From positions 48,617 to 112,616 of the forward strand of contig JAQSWY010000030.1 in the NCBI GenBank assembly GCA_029266425.1: a DNA stretch of 64,000 nt, written 5' to 3'. A model generated the notes under the pieces. The model saw nothing but the letters and a program-made list of their open reading frames with translations. It did not search any database and was not told the origin of the DNA. Within the stretch, counting starts at the first letter, position 1. Each line of letters opens with the position of its first letter. Shown piece by piece: positions 51,653 to 62,403 of this stretch. The DNA comes from Xanthobacteraceae bacterium. Its GTDB lineage: Bacteria; Pseudomonadota; Alphaproteobacteria; Rhizobiales; Xanthobacteraceae. Position numbers and translations under genes: made by a program.

Positions 51653-52486
51653 ATGATCCCGCCTGTCCGGCGCACCTCCCGCCTCGCCTGCATCAATGGT
51701 TCGGTGCAGGCGGGCGAGCGCGCCATCCCCGAGGAGACACCGGTCGCGCTGGTCCATAATGGCTCGACCTATGCGGTGATGATGGCGACGCCGGCCGATC
51801 TGGAAGATTTCGGCGTCGGCTTCAGCCTCACCGAAGGGGTCATCGGTCGCCCGGCGGACATCCTCTCGCTGGAAACGCTGGAGTTCGACCAAGGCCTCGA
51901 GATCCGGATGTGGCTCGACGAGGCGCGCGCTGGTCAGATGGTGGCGCGCCGTCGCCAAATCGCCGGTCCCACCGGCTGCGGCCTGTGCGGCGTCGAAAGC
52001 CTGGAACTCGCGGTGCGGCCGGCCCGTGAGGTCGGCCCTGGACGCAGCTTCACGCCGAGCGAGGTTTCGCGCGCCATCGCCGCGCTCCGCCCGGCGCAGG
52101 TGCTGAACCACGAGACGCGCGCCGTCCACGCCGCCGCCTTCTGGGAGCCCAGCGCCGGCCTGATCGCGGTGCGCGAGGATGTCGGCCGGCACAATGCCCT
52201 CGACAAGCTGGTCGGCCATCTCGCCCGGACCGAGCGTGACGCGACCGGCGGCATCGTGCTGCTGACCAGCCGCGTCTCCATCGAGATGGTGCAGAAGACC
52301 GCAATTGCCGGCGCCACGGTGCTGGTTGCGGTCTCGGCGCCGACGGCGCTGGCCGTGCGCACTGCCGAGGCCGCCGGAATCACTTTGATCGCCGTCGCCC
52401 GCGACGACGGCTTCGAGATCTTTACCCACCCGCAGCGCATTGCGACCGGGGCAGCACTTCAGGAGACCGTTCCCCATGTCGCATAA
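51653..52486 (+). CDS. fdhD: Formate dehydrogenase accessory sulfurtransferase FdhD
   Basis: 277 residues. It transfers sulfur from a cysteine desulfurase to the molybdenum cofactor of formate dehydrogenase (FdsC in this operon type). The CxxC is in GPTGCGLCGVES (~106-117). VREDVGRHNALDKLVG and LLTSRVSIEMVQK are family signatures. It lies 15 bases after fdsA and overlaps fdsD by 11 bases. Confidence 0.94.
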   Translation: MIPPVRRTSRLACINGSVQAGERAIPEETPVALVHNGSTYAVMMATPADLEDFGVGFSLTEGVIGRPADILSLETLEFDQGLEIRMWLDEARAGQMVARRRQIAGPTGCGLCGVESLELAVRPAREVGPGRSFTPSEVSRAIAALRPAQVLNHETRAVHAAAFWEPSAGLIAVREDVGRHNALDKLVGHLARTERDATGGIVLLTSRVSIEMVQKTAIAGATVLVAVSAPTALAVRTAEAAGITLIAVARDDGFEIFTHPQRIATGAALQETVPHVA

Positions 52487-52742
52487 TTCGATGGCCCGCC
52501 TCGTCTATATGGCGAACCAGATCGGCAAGTTCTTCGAGGTGCAGAAGCACGGCCCCGTGGAAGGCATCGCCAAGCACATCAAGGCGTTCTGGGATCCGCG
52601 CATGCGCGCCCAGATGGAGAACCACATCAATGCGACCGGCGGCGAGGGGCTCGACCCGCTGGTCCTGCAGGCGCTGAAGACACTTCCCCCGGTCTCGCGC
52701 ACTGACGTGGTGGTGGCCCCGGAGCAGCCGCTGCATCATTGA
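52476..52742 (+). CDS. fdsD: NAD-dependent formate dehydrogenase delta subunit
   Basis: 88 residues. The FdsD family pattern LVYMANQIGKFFEVQ...IAKHIKAFWDPRMRAQM is clear. A small subunit found with FdsGBA, thought to aid assembly or stability. ATG at 52476 lies within the end of fdhD; the operon ends here, before a palindromic repeat. Confidence 0.93.
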   Translation: MSHNSMARLVYMANQIGKFFEVQKHGPVEGIAKHIKAFWDPRMRAQMENHINATGGEGLDPLVLQALKTLPPVSRTDVVVAPEQPLHH

Positions 52743-52827
52743 CGCTTAGGCGTCTGTACCCACCCTCGTCGTCCCGGCCGCAGCCCGCGGGGCGGAGGGC
52801 CGGAATCGCCCCCGAGATTGTCACGTG

Positions 52828-52859
52828 ATCCCGGATACGGCCTGCGGCCGTTCCGGGAT
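52828..52859. repeat. Palindromic repeat after the fds operon
   Basis: ATCCCGGA (52828-52835) and TCCGGGAT (52852-52859) enclose ACGGCC-TGC-GGCCGT, forming an almost perfect 32-base hairpin. Another GTCCCGGCC/GGCCGGAATC segment lies upstream (~52772). It belongs to the GTCATCCCGG-type repeats and may end fds transcription. Confidence 0.65.
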
Positions 52860-52895
52860 GATGATGCTGGCTGCCGTCGTGATGCCGAAGTCGCT

Positions 52896-52923
52896 TTGAC
52901 CAAAAGAACTATTCGTCTATTCC
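52896..52923 (+). promoter_or_regulatory. Candidate promoter of the Kef-type antiporter gene
   Basis: TTGACC (52896-52901), 16 bases, TATTCC (52918-52923), 81 bases before the ATG at 53005. The -35 element is a good match, the -10 element only fair. Confidence 0.35.
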
Positions 52924-53004
52924 GCTCAAGGGATACCATTATTCCGCCGCGTCCCCACGTTACCCGGCGCACGGGGTAAGCCAGTCATCGGGAGACAGCG
53001 GGCA

Positions 53005-54849
53005 ATGCAGCACGGCGAGGACATCGGATTCCTGTTCTCCGCCCTCTCTTTCCTCGTTGCCGCCGTCGGCGCCGTCATCGTCAGCAAAAGGCTTGGCCTC
53101 TCCCCAATCGTCGGCTATTTGTTCGTCGGCATCGTCATCGGCCCGTTCGGGCTCGGCGTGTTCCGCGATCCGCACCGGGTGTTCACGCTCGCCGAGATCG
53201 GCATCGTGATGCTGCTGTTCGTCATCGGGCTGGAGATGCAGCTCTCGCGCATCTTCGCCTTGCGCTTCGCCATATTCGGCCTCGGCGCCGCACAGCTCTT
53301 CCTCACCGGGCTCGGCATCGGCATCCTCGTCTATTATGGCGGCGAGAGTTTCGACTGGCGCGCCTCGACCGTTGCCGGTCTCGCCCTGGCGCTGTCCGCC
53401 ACCTCGATCGCGCTGCAATTGCTCGGCGAGCGCAACGGCCTCTCCCAGCCCTATGGCCAGCGCGCCTTTGCGGTGCTGCTGTTCCAGGACATCGCGGTGG
53501 TCCCGCTGCTCGCTTTGCTGCCGCTGCTGGCGACCAGCGGCGCCGCCGGCGAGGAGCATACCCTCCTCGGTGATCTCAGCCGTGTCGCCCTCATCGCCGC
53601 CGCCATCGGCGTGGTGGTGCTGGTCGGCCGCTACGTGCTCACCCCGCTGTTCCGCGTGCTGGCGCAGAGCGGCGCCCGCGAGGCGATGACCGCGGCGGCG
53701 CTGCTGGTGGTGCTGGGCGCCGGCACCCTGATGCTCGAGGTCGGGATGTCGATGGCGCTCGGCGCCTTCCTTGCCGGCGTCGTGCTGTCGGAATCGAGCT
53801 TCCGGCACGAGATCGAGGCCAACATCGACGCCTTTCGCGGGCTGCTTCTGGCGCTGTTCTTCATGAGCGTCGGCATGGCAGTCGATCTCAACGTCGTCCT
53901 CGAGAACGCACCCCGCCTGATCGGCGCGACGCTGCTGGTCACGCTGGTGAAAGCGGTGTTCGTCTGGGCGGTGTTCCGCGCCAGCTGCAAGACCGAATCG
54001 GAAGCGGTGCGCTCGGCCTCGGTGCTCACCCCGGCCGGCGAATTCTCCTTCGTGCTGTTCCCGATCGGCCTGTCGCTCGGCCTGCTCACCCAGCACCAGA
54101 CCGACATGCTGGTCGCCGTCGCGGTGATGACCATGCTGCTCGGCCCGCCGGTGGCGGCGCTCGGCGAGCGCCTCGCCCGCCGGCTCGACGTGCCGGCAGA
54201 GGAGCCCGGCGCGGAAGAGGATTTCTCCGGCGCCAATGGCTCGGTGCTGGTGGTCGGCTTCGGCCGCTTCGGCCAGATCGTATCGCAATGCCTGCTGGCG
54301 CAGGGGATGGAGGTGACGATCATCGACAATGATGTCGAGATGATCCAGAGCGCCGGGCGCTTCGGCTTCCGCATCTATTATGGCGACGGCACGCGGCTCG
54401 ACGTGCTGCGCGCGGCAGGGGCCGAGCGGGCGCGGGTCATCGCCATCTGCGTCGACCGCCGCGAGACCACCGACCGCATCGTCGACATCCTCTCCACCAA
54501 TGTCCCCGGTGCGCGACTCCATGTCCGCTCCTATGATCGCGTCCACACCCTCGCGCTGCAGGCCAAGGGCGTCGACTACGAGATCCGCGAGACCTTCGAA
54601 TCCGCGCTCGCCTTCGGCTTCGCGACGCTGCGTGCCGCCGATGTCGATGTCGAGACCGCGGAAAGCGTCGTCGCCGAGGTGCGGGTACGCGATCGCGAGC
54701 GGCTGGTGCGCCAGGCGGTGGAGGGCATCGACGCCATCCCCGGCCGCACGGTGGAGCCGGAGCCGCTCAGCACGCCGGCCAAGACCGCCCGTCCGCTCAA
54801 TCCCGAAGCCGAGGACGTGCTGGGCCACGAGACGGAATTCTCGTCCTGA
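53005..54849 (+). CDS. Monovalent cation:proton antiporter-2 (KefB/KefC-type)
   Basis: 614 residues. The N-terminal CPA2 domain has ~12 membrane helices (residues ~8-385) with LGLSPIVGYLFVGIVIGPFGLG and FQDIAVVPLLALLPLL. A cytosolic TrkA-N (RCK) domain from ~410 holds the Rossmann motif VLVVGFGRFGQIVSQCLLAQGMEVTIIDND. It probably effluxes K+ in exchange for H+; glutathione gating is not certain. No KefF/KefG ancillary gene is adjacent; ndh follows at 42 bases. Confidence 0.88.
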   Translation: MQHGEDIGFLFSALSFLVAAVGAVIVSKRLGLSPIVGYLFVGIVIGPFGLGVFRDPHRVFTLAEIGIVMLLFVIGLEMQLSRIFALRFAIFGLGAAQLFLTGLGIGILVYYGGESFDWRASTVAGLALALSATSIALQLLGERNGLSQPYGQRAFAVLLFQDIAVVPLLALLPLLATSGAAGEEHTLLGDLSRVALIAAAIGVVVLVGRYVLTPLFRVLAQSGAREAMTAAALLVVLGAGTLMLEVGMSMALGAFLAGVVLSESSFRHEIEANIDAFRGLLLALFFMSVGMAVDLNVVLENAPRLIGATLLVTLVKAVFVWAVFRASCKTESEAVRSASVLTPAGEFSFVLFPIGLSLGLLTQHQTDMLVAVAVMTMLLGPPVAALGERLARRLDVPAEEPGAEEDFSGANGSVLVVGFGRFGQIVSQCLLAQGMEVTIIDNDVEMIQSAGRFGFRIYYGDGTRLDVLRAAGAERARVIAICVDRRETTDRIVDILSTNVPGARLHVRSYDRVHTLALQAKGVDYEIRETFESALAFGFATLRAADVDVETAESVVAEVRVRDRERLVRQAVEGIDAIPGRTVEPEPLSTPAKTARPLNPEAEDVLGHETEFSS

Positions 54850-54891
54850 CGCCCCATATGAAGGGCGGGCGGCAGCGCCGGGAGGACGAGA

Positions 54892-56250
54892 ATGGCGGAA
54901 CGTATCGAGGTCGTGGAAAGCCAGACGGGGGACCGGGTGGAGGGCCAGACGAGCGAGCTGCAGCGGAGATCGTCGGGCGGCCTGCATCGCGTGGTCATTG
55001 TCGGCGGCGGCTTTGGCGGGCTGCAATGCACGATCGACCTCAAGGGTGCGCCGGTGCACATCACCCTGATCGACCGGCGCAACCACCATCTGTTCCAGCC
55101 GCTGCTCTACCAGGTGGCGACCACCTCGCTCGCCACCTCCGAGATCGCCTGGCCGATCCGCAGCCTGCTGCGCACCCGGCCGGATGTCGAGACCCTGCTC
55201 GCCACCGTGACCGGGGTCGACACGGCCGGGCGCCGGGTGCTGCTCGATGGCGGCGACGCGGTGCCCTATGACACCCTGGTGCTCGCCACCGGCGCCCGCC
55301 ACGCCTATTTCGGCCATGACGAATGGGAGCCTTTCGCCCCCGGTCTGAAGACGCTGGAGGACGCCACCACGGTGCGGCGCCGGCTGCTGCTCGCCTTCGA
55401 GCGCGCCGAGCGCGCCACCGATCTCGATGAGCGCCAGGCGTTGCTTAGCTTCGTCATCATCGGCGGCGGGCCGACCGGCGTCGAGCTCGCCGGCACTATC
55501 GCCGAATTGGCGCACGAGAATCTGCGCGGCGATTTCCGCCATATCGACACCCGCGATTCCCGGGTCGTGCTGGTGGAGGCCGGGCCACGCATCTTGCCGG
55601 CCTTCACCGAGGATCTCTCCGCCTATGCCAAGGGGGCGCTGGAAAAGCTCGGCGTCACCGTCGAGCTCGGTCGTCCGGTCACCGACTGCAACGCAGATGG
55701 CGTGATGTTCGGCGGGCAATGGCTGAGGGCGCGTACGATCCTGTGGGCCGCCGGCGTCCAGGCCTCGCCAGCCGCGCAATGGCTGGACGCGCCGGCCGAT
55801 CGGGCCGGCCGGGTGCTGGTGGAGCCGGATCTCACCGTGCCGGGCCATCCGGAGATCTTCGTCGTCGGCGACACCGCCATGGTGAATGGACCCGACGGGA
55901 CCCCGGTGCCCGGCATCGCCCCCGCCGCCAAGCAGCAGGGCGGCTTCGTGGCGCGCACCATCGGCGCCCGCCTCAAGGGCGAACCGTCGGCGGGCGCGTT
56001 CCGCTATGCCCATGCCGGCAGCCTCGCCACCATCGGCAAGCGGGCGGCGGTGGTCGATTTCGGCTGGCTGAAGCTCACCGGCTGGACCGCCTGGTGGCTC
56101 TGGGGCCTCGCCCACATCTATTTCCTGATCGGCGTACGCAACCGGCTCGCCGTGGCGCTCAGCTGGCTGTGGATCTATCTGCGCGGTCAGCGCAGCGCCC
56201 GCCTGATCACCCAGGGCGATGCGGGCGGCGAGGCTCTGGCAAAGGACTAG
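54892..56250 (+). CDS. ndh: Type II NADH dehydrogenase (NDH-2)
   Basis: 452 residues. Single-subunit flavoprotein that passes electrons from NADH to quinone without pumping protons. The FAD fold is VVIVGGGFGGLQ (~34-45) and the NAD fold is FVIIGGGPTGVELAGTIAEL (~185-204); GDTAMVNGPDG binds FAD. The C-terminal hydrophobic/amphipathic region (TAWWLWGLAHIYFLIGVRNRLAVALSWLWIYL) anchors it to the membrane. The Ser/Gln-rich first 30 residues are variable. It may share a transcript with the antiporter. Confidence 0.92.
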   Translation: MAERIEVVESQTGDRVEGQTSELQRRSSGGLHRVVIVGGGFGGLQCTIDLKGAPVHITLIDRRNHHLFQPLLYQVATTSLATSEIAWPIRSLLRTRPDVETLLATVTGVDTAGRRVLLDGGDAVPYDTLVLATGARHAYFGHDEWEPFAPGLKTLEDATTVRRRLLLAFERAERATDLDERQALLSFVIIGGGPTGVELAGTIAELAHENLRGDFRHIDTRDSRVVLVEAGPRILPAFTEDLSAYAKGALEKLGVTVELGRPVTDCNADGVMFGGQWLRARTILWAAGVQASPAAQWLDAPADRAGRVLVEPDLTVPGHPEIFVVGDTAMVNGPDGTPVPGIAPAAKQQGGFVARTIGARLKGEPSAGAFRYAHAGSLATIGKRAAVVDFGWLKLTGWTAWWLWGLAHIYFLIGVRNRLAVALSWLWIYLRGQRSARLITQGDAGGEALAKD

Positions 56251-56303
56251 AAACGCCGTGGCAATGCCATAGCCACGCTACGGCAAAGCTGAAGGTAAGC
56301 TTC

Positions 56304-56639
56304 TCAGCGGAGCGTGCCGTTGTCGCGGGGCAGCCCGCGGACGGCGAGCACGGCCGGGAACTCGCGCGCCGATATGGTGCAGGGTTCGCTGGTGATGAGC
56401 CAGCTCGCGACGTTCTGGCTCATGCCGCAGGTCGCGATCCAGGAGCCGGTTGGGCCAGACAGGCAGACACGCTCGCCGTGCCGATAGTCGTGCCCCCGGG
56501 CCCGGCAGGTGCAATCGGCGGCTGCAGCGCCGAGGCTGATAAGCAGGAAGAGAAGCGCAAGCCCGGTGATCTCGCCGCCGCGCACCGCGGAGCGCTTGCG
56601 AAGAAGGGCGCTGTGCGCCCGTGAACCCGAGCCACGCAT
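56304..56639 (-). CDS. Small secreted cysteine-rich protein of unknown function
   Basis: 111 residues. A basic N-terminus and hydrophobic core (ITGLALLFLLISLGAAAA, ~24-41) suggest a signal peptide cleaved before DCTCRARG. The mature part has Cys pairs CTC, VCLSG, TCGMSQN and PCTISAREFPAV, suggesting disulfides. It lies convergent with ndh. I do not recognise a named family; the coding call rests on composition and the signal. Confidence 0.65.
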   Translation of the reverse strand: MRGSGSRAHSALLRKRSAVRGGEITGLALLFLLISLGAAAADCTCRARGHDYRHGERVCLSGPTGSWIATCGMSQNVASWLITSEPCTISAREFPAVLAVRGLPRDNGTLR

Positions 56640-56678
56640 GTGCCCATCATAGCACGAGGCGCGACCCTCGGCATGGCG

Positions 56679-57173
56679 CTAGAGGCGCAAATGCAGGAAC
56701 TGATTGAAGGCGCTTCGCTCATAGTCCGCAAACGCGTCGCCATCCGCGAAGCCCCGTCTCCGGTAAAGCGCCAGCGCCGGCTCGAACGCCGGGCCGCTTC
56801 CGGTCTCCAGGCTCAGGCGCGTGAGGCCCAGCTGCCTCGCCTGCGCGATGATGTGCTCGAGCAATGCCGCGGCGACGCCCCGGCGCAGATAGTCAGGATG
56901 GGTCCGCATCGATTTGAGCTCGCCATTTTCAGCATCGAGCACCTTGAGCGCGCCGATGCCGGCGATGCGATCGCGATCCCAGGCCGACCAGACGGTCACG
57001 CCGGGCGCCTGAAGTCCGGACAGGTCGAGCGCGAAGACGCTTCCCACGGGGGAACTCGCGTGCATGCCTTCAAGGTGCAGTCGGAGCAGGTCGCGCGTCG
57101 CCTCGCCGGAGAGGTCGTCCGCGCGAATATGAAGGGCGGCGGGTTCGGTAAGGTGGGCGGGAGACGGGTTCAT
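56679..57173 (-). CDS. GNAT family N-acetyltransferase
   Basis: 164 residues. The acetyl-CoA site is RTHPDYLRRGVAAALLEHIIAQARQLG (Q/RxxGxA-like, ~90-116), followed by LSLETGSGPAFEPALALYRRRGF. The substrate is unknown. ATG at 57173 overlaps the stop of the upstream XRE-cupin gene (ATGA), so the two are co-translated and probably functionally linked. Confidence 0.88.
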   Translation of the reverse strand: MNPSPAHLTEPAALHIRADDLSGEATRDLLRLHLEGMHASSPVGSVFALDLSGLQAPGVTVWSAWDRDRIAGIGALKVLDAENGELKSMRTHPDYLRRGVAAALLEHIIAQARQLGLTRLSLETGSGPAFEPALALYRRRGFADGDAFADYERSAFNQFLHLRL

Positions 57174-57748
57174 GGCTTGCTGATCGCGATGAGATAGCGG
57201 GCGGGCTCTTGCCCGGGGCAGGCGAAGCGCGAGCTGCCCACCAGCCGGTAGCGCAGGCAATCGCCGGCAAGGAGGCGATGCGTGACATCCTCGATTGCGA
57301 GATCGAGTGCGCCGTCGAGCATCATCACATGGTGCTCCAGGCCGGGGATCGGCGGCGCGTCATAAGCGATCTCGGCTCCCACCGGGAGTTCGCCCAGCAC
57401 CAGTTCGGTGCAGAAGCCGGAAGCGGGCGGGGAGACGTTCTGCCGCCGGAAGCCGGTCTCCGGATCGGTCCAGATCGGCTGCTCACGGGCACGGAGGATC
57501 TGTGCCGGCTCGGCTTCGACCTCCGCCAGCAGGCGCGACATGGTTCGCCCGTACGCCGTGCACAAGCGCCCGAGGAGGGCGGCCGTCGGGCTGGTCTCGG
57601 CGCGCTCGATGCGCGAGAGTGTCGCCCGGCTGATACCGCTGCGGCCGGCGAGCTCATCCAGCGACCAACCGCGCTCTTGCCTGAGGGCACCCAGTCGCGC
57701 CGCAAGGCGCAGATCCTCACGGTTGGGGGCGTAGTGATCCGACAACAT
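57170..57748 (-). CDS. XRE-family regulator with C-terminal cupin domain
   Basis: 192 residues. HTH ~15-70: RLGALRQERGWSLDELAGRSGISRATLSRIERAETSPTA. Cupin fold ~115-185, with GLEHHVMMLDGALDLAIEDVTHRLLAGDCLRY. GGAG precedes the ATG at 57748 by six bases; the frame runs further upstream but without coding character. Such regulators often sense a small molecule and control an adjacent acetyltransferase or efflux gene, here the coupled GNAT. Confidence 0.9.
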   Translation of the reverse strand: MLSDHYAPNREDLRLAARLGALRQERGWSLDELAGRSGISRATLSRIERAETSPTAALLGRLCTAYGRTMSRLLAEVEAEPAQILRAREQPIWTDPETGFRRQNVSPPASGFCTELVLGELPVGAEIAYDAPPIPGLEHHVMMLDGALDLAIEDVTHRLLAGDCLRYRLVGSSRFACPGQEPARYLIAISKP

Positions 57749-57867
57749 TGGGCGCTCCGGAAACAGTTTTCTCATAAATGAGAGGACTGTATCCGAGATG
57801 AGAAAATCGTCAATGGGCTCTCGCCATGCACGCGCTTGCGGCCAGCTGCATGTCGAGAATGGGGACC

Positions 57868-58017
57868 TCAACTGCCGAAGTCCCGATCGCGTGGCGATCG
57901 ATAGACCCTGCCACCGATGCCTGGACGCCTCCTGGCGATCGATGGCGCAATCAGGACCGCACCCAGCAACAGGGCCAACACGGACCCACAGGCAAGATAT
58001 TGGATGGCAGACATCAT
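57868..58017 (-). CDS. 49-residue single-pass membrane protein (short ORF)
   Basis: MMSAIQYLACGSVLALLLGA opens the protein, with one hydrophobic helix (~5-27) followed by ARRRPGIGG and a basic tail ending RDRDFGS. The Shine-Dalgarno GGAGG stands five bases before the ATG at 58017 (an in-frame ATG at 58029 is a less likely start). It is 119 bases upstream of the XRE-cupin gene on the same strand. I know no named family; the strong ribosome site, positive-inside topology and clean helix support a real gene. Confidence 0.55.
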   Translation of the reverse strand: MMSAIQYLACGSVLALLLGAVLIAPSIARRRPGIGGRVYRSPRDRDFGS

Positions 58018-58232
58018 GGTCGCCTCCATACGCGGCCGGATGGCGGCGGCCCCGGAAACCGAGACCGCCGCCCCGCCGAAGACCCGCCCCCGCAGCGTCT
58101 TTAGCCCCGTGAGAGTGCGGCATAGGGGGGCGGTACGCTGTGTTGGCCATCACAATTGTGGCGGTCGGCTCGGCCGGTCAGAGGGCTTGTGACTCGCTTC
58201 GGGAAATCGCGTGGCCGCGATCCAGCCTCAGC

Positions 58233-58926
58233 CTACCGATTGGCCGCTTCTTCGGCCGTCCGCCGTATGGCATCGATGACGATCTCCGGGCGGTCGGGCT
58301 GAACGTCATGGCCGCTACCTTGCGCAACGATGAAGGTGGAGCGGGTGGAAAGGGCGGCGAGCTGCCGCTGCAGGCGCATCAGGGTCGGCTCCCATTGCTT
58401 GAAGAATGGTCCATGATCCGTTGCGGCAATGACCGTGAGCGGGATATCCGGAAACGGGCTGCTATTCACCTGCCGATTGCTTTCGGAAACGCCTTCTTCC
58501 TCGAGATACGCCCCGTTCCCGGTTCGAGTCGCGCCAGCGTCGTCAGTTCGCTCGGGGCATCTGCGCTGGCGGAATCGAGGAGCACGACGCCCGAACCTCG
58601 CTGGGATACTTCCGCGCGAACATTTGCACATACAGTCCGCCGGGCGAGTGCCCGACGAGGATGTAGGGCTGGCGGATATTGGCAGCAGCCAGCAAGGCGT
58701 GGAGGTTGGTCGCGACCTCGTCCGCGGTGATCGCCGAAGTCTTGTCCATCAGCGGCAAGCTCTGCCCCAGTCCGGGGCGGGCATAAAGCACCACCCGAGC
58801 GAATGTCGCGACGGGGCCGGCGATGGATTTCCAGGTGGTCGTGTCGTTGCCTAGCCCGGCTTCGAAGACCACCGTGGGGCCGGACCCGCCGAGAGTTTCG
58901 TTCGCCCCGGCATGGCCCCGGCGCGC
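58233..58926 (-). pseudogene. Alpha/beta-hydrolase, decayed
   Basis: A recognisable hydrolase fold is split over three frames. Frame 1 (58926-~58592) has TVVFEAGLGNDTTTWKSIAG and the nucleophile elbow GHSPGG. Frame 2 (~58591-58515) has VVLLDSASADAPSEL. Frame 3 (~58513-58233) has TVIAATDHGPFFKQWEPTL and the GSGHDV His motif. Both shifts (58590-58592 and 58511-58514) fit loss of one G from short G runs. An in-frame TAG at 58927-58929 replaces the N-terminal end. It is adjacent to tRNA-Ala. Confidence 0.75.
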
Positions 58927-59007
58927 CTATTTTTCTGCGCTCGCCACACATCGACGGCATATCGCTGCTGCCGGGCAGCACGTGGATCAGAAGCTTGTCG
59001 ATTTGAT

Positions 59008-59083
<76 letters not shown>

Positions 59084-59327
59084 ACCGGGGGTCGCCGGAC
59101 GGCACGACAGGAGAGCGCTGCGCTTTCCTTCGCGGCCTGGGACTTTCGTCCGGCTGATCGCTCAGGGGCATCGCCCCGGAGCGGAACGGTCGTAAAGCAC
59201 AAGGCAGGCGAGACTGCAAGCCTCGTTTTGCCACTTGTGCGGTCCGCCCTGTGTTCGCCTGCGTGCCGCAGGCAGTTCCCGCCGGGCGATCGCCGTCCGG
59301 CAGGCAGGCGGGAACCCGTGTCGAGCC

Positions 59328-59735
59328 TTATGGCTCCTCGTCGTCCTCGATGCCGTCGCCGATCAGGTCGGTGACGTCGTCGTCGCCGTCCTCGTCCTCT
59401 TCGAGAAAAGTATCCTCGTCGTCTTCGCTCTCGACCTCGTCCTCGATCTCATCGTCCGGCAGGGCCGCGGTCTTGGCGCTGCTGCCGGCCTCCTCGTCGG
59501 CATCCTCCAGCGAGACGAGTTCGACATCACCCGTCTCCTCCAGCTCGGTGTCCGGAGTGGCGGCGACAGGTGCAGGACGGGCCGCTTCGGCGCGCGAGCT
59601 GCGCGAGGCGACCGGGGCTGCGATCGGCACGATCTGCCCGGTATAGGGCGAGATCACCGGATCCTTGTTCAGATCGTAGAATTTGCGGCCCGTCACGGGG
59701 CAAATGCGCTTGGTGCCAAGCTCTGGCTTTGCCAC
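59328..59735 (-). CDS. TIGR02300 FYDLN acid family protein
   Basis: 135 residues. The N-terminal MAKPELGTKRICPVTGRKFYDLNKDPVISPYTG (two Cys-like/zinc-ribbon-like positions reduced to one Cys) is family-defining; the C-terminal ~70 residues are very acidic (Glu/Asp runs). Function unknown. In alphaproteobacteria it lies between tRNA-Ala and aroA, divergent from aroA, as here. Confidence 0.93.
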   Translation of the reverse strand: MAKPELGTKRICPVTGRKFYDLNKDPVISPYTGQIVPIAAPVASRSSRAEAARPAPVAATPDTELEETGDVELVSLEDADEEAGSSAKTAALPDDEIEDEVESEDDEDTFLEEDEDGDDDVTDLIGDGIEDDEEP

Positions 59736-59859
59736 TGGCTCTGACCTCGGGAAATGGCTGTGAAAAAGGGTCGCTCCCGATGAACCAAGCTTGTGGCGGT
59801 GTCAAGACCGGAATCGCATGCGGTGACGTCGCTCGCGAGCCTGTGCTAGATCACGATGA

Positions 59860-59882
59860 ATTTGGATCGGACCGATCCAAAT
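59860..59882. repeat. 23-base perfect palindrome upstream of aroA
   Basis: ATTTGGATCGG-A-CCGATCCAAAT has 11-base perfect arms around one base. It lies 28 bases before the larger hairpin at 59910 and may form part of the same dispersed composite repeat, or be an operator. Confidence 0.7.
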
Positions 59883-59909
59883 GCATGAAACGTATCGATT
59901 CTCGGGCTG

Positions 59910-61994
<2,085 letters not shown>

Positions 61995-61998
<4 letters not shown>

Positions 61999-62396
61999 GC
62001 GATGGGAGTGACCGCCTCGCCCGCGGAAAGGCGCGGCTGAAGGAGATCACCGGCCAGAGCGGCGAGAAGGTGATTGAGGCGATGGCCGAGATCGCCCCGG
62101 ACTTCGCCCGCTACATCTTCGAGTTCGGCTACGGCGACATCTATTCGCGGCCGGGCCTCGATCTGCGCACCCGCATGCTGGCGACGGTGGCCGGCCTCGT
62201 CGCGCTCGGCCATGCCGAGCGCGAGCTGGAGGTGCATATCGGCTCGGCGCTGAATGTCGGGGCGAGCCGCGACGAAGTGGTCGAGGTCATCATGCAGATG
62301 GCGCTCTATGCCGGCTTCCCGGCCGCGCTCGATGCGCTCTACATCGCCAAGCGCGTCTTCACCGCGCGCGGGCTGATGCCGGACGCAAAAACGTAA
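61995..62396 (+). CDS. Carboxymuconolactone decarboxylase family protein
   Basis: 133 residues of the AhpD/CMD alpha-helical fold. [63 protein letters not shown] matches CMD proper. The AhpD-type CxxC is absent, so a redox role is unlikely. No other beta-ketoadipate pathway gene is nearby; the substrate is unknown. It is coupled to cmk (ATGA). Confidence 0.88.
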
Positions 62397-62403
62397 GCCC
62401 GGC

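Noticed and set aside
52960..56115. 1051-codon open frame on the minus strand
   Set aside because: Lies wholly opposite the antiporter and ndh genes; low-complexity His/Arg/Gln/Glu composition typical of shadow frames.
57798..58112. Plus-strand frames of ~90-104 codons opposite the 49-residue ORF
   Set aside because: Trp/Arg/Pro-rich composition and no Shine-Dalgarno; the minus-strand short ORF explains the region better.
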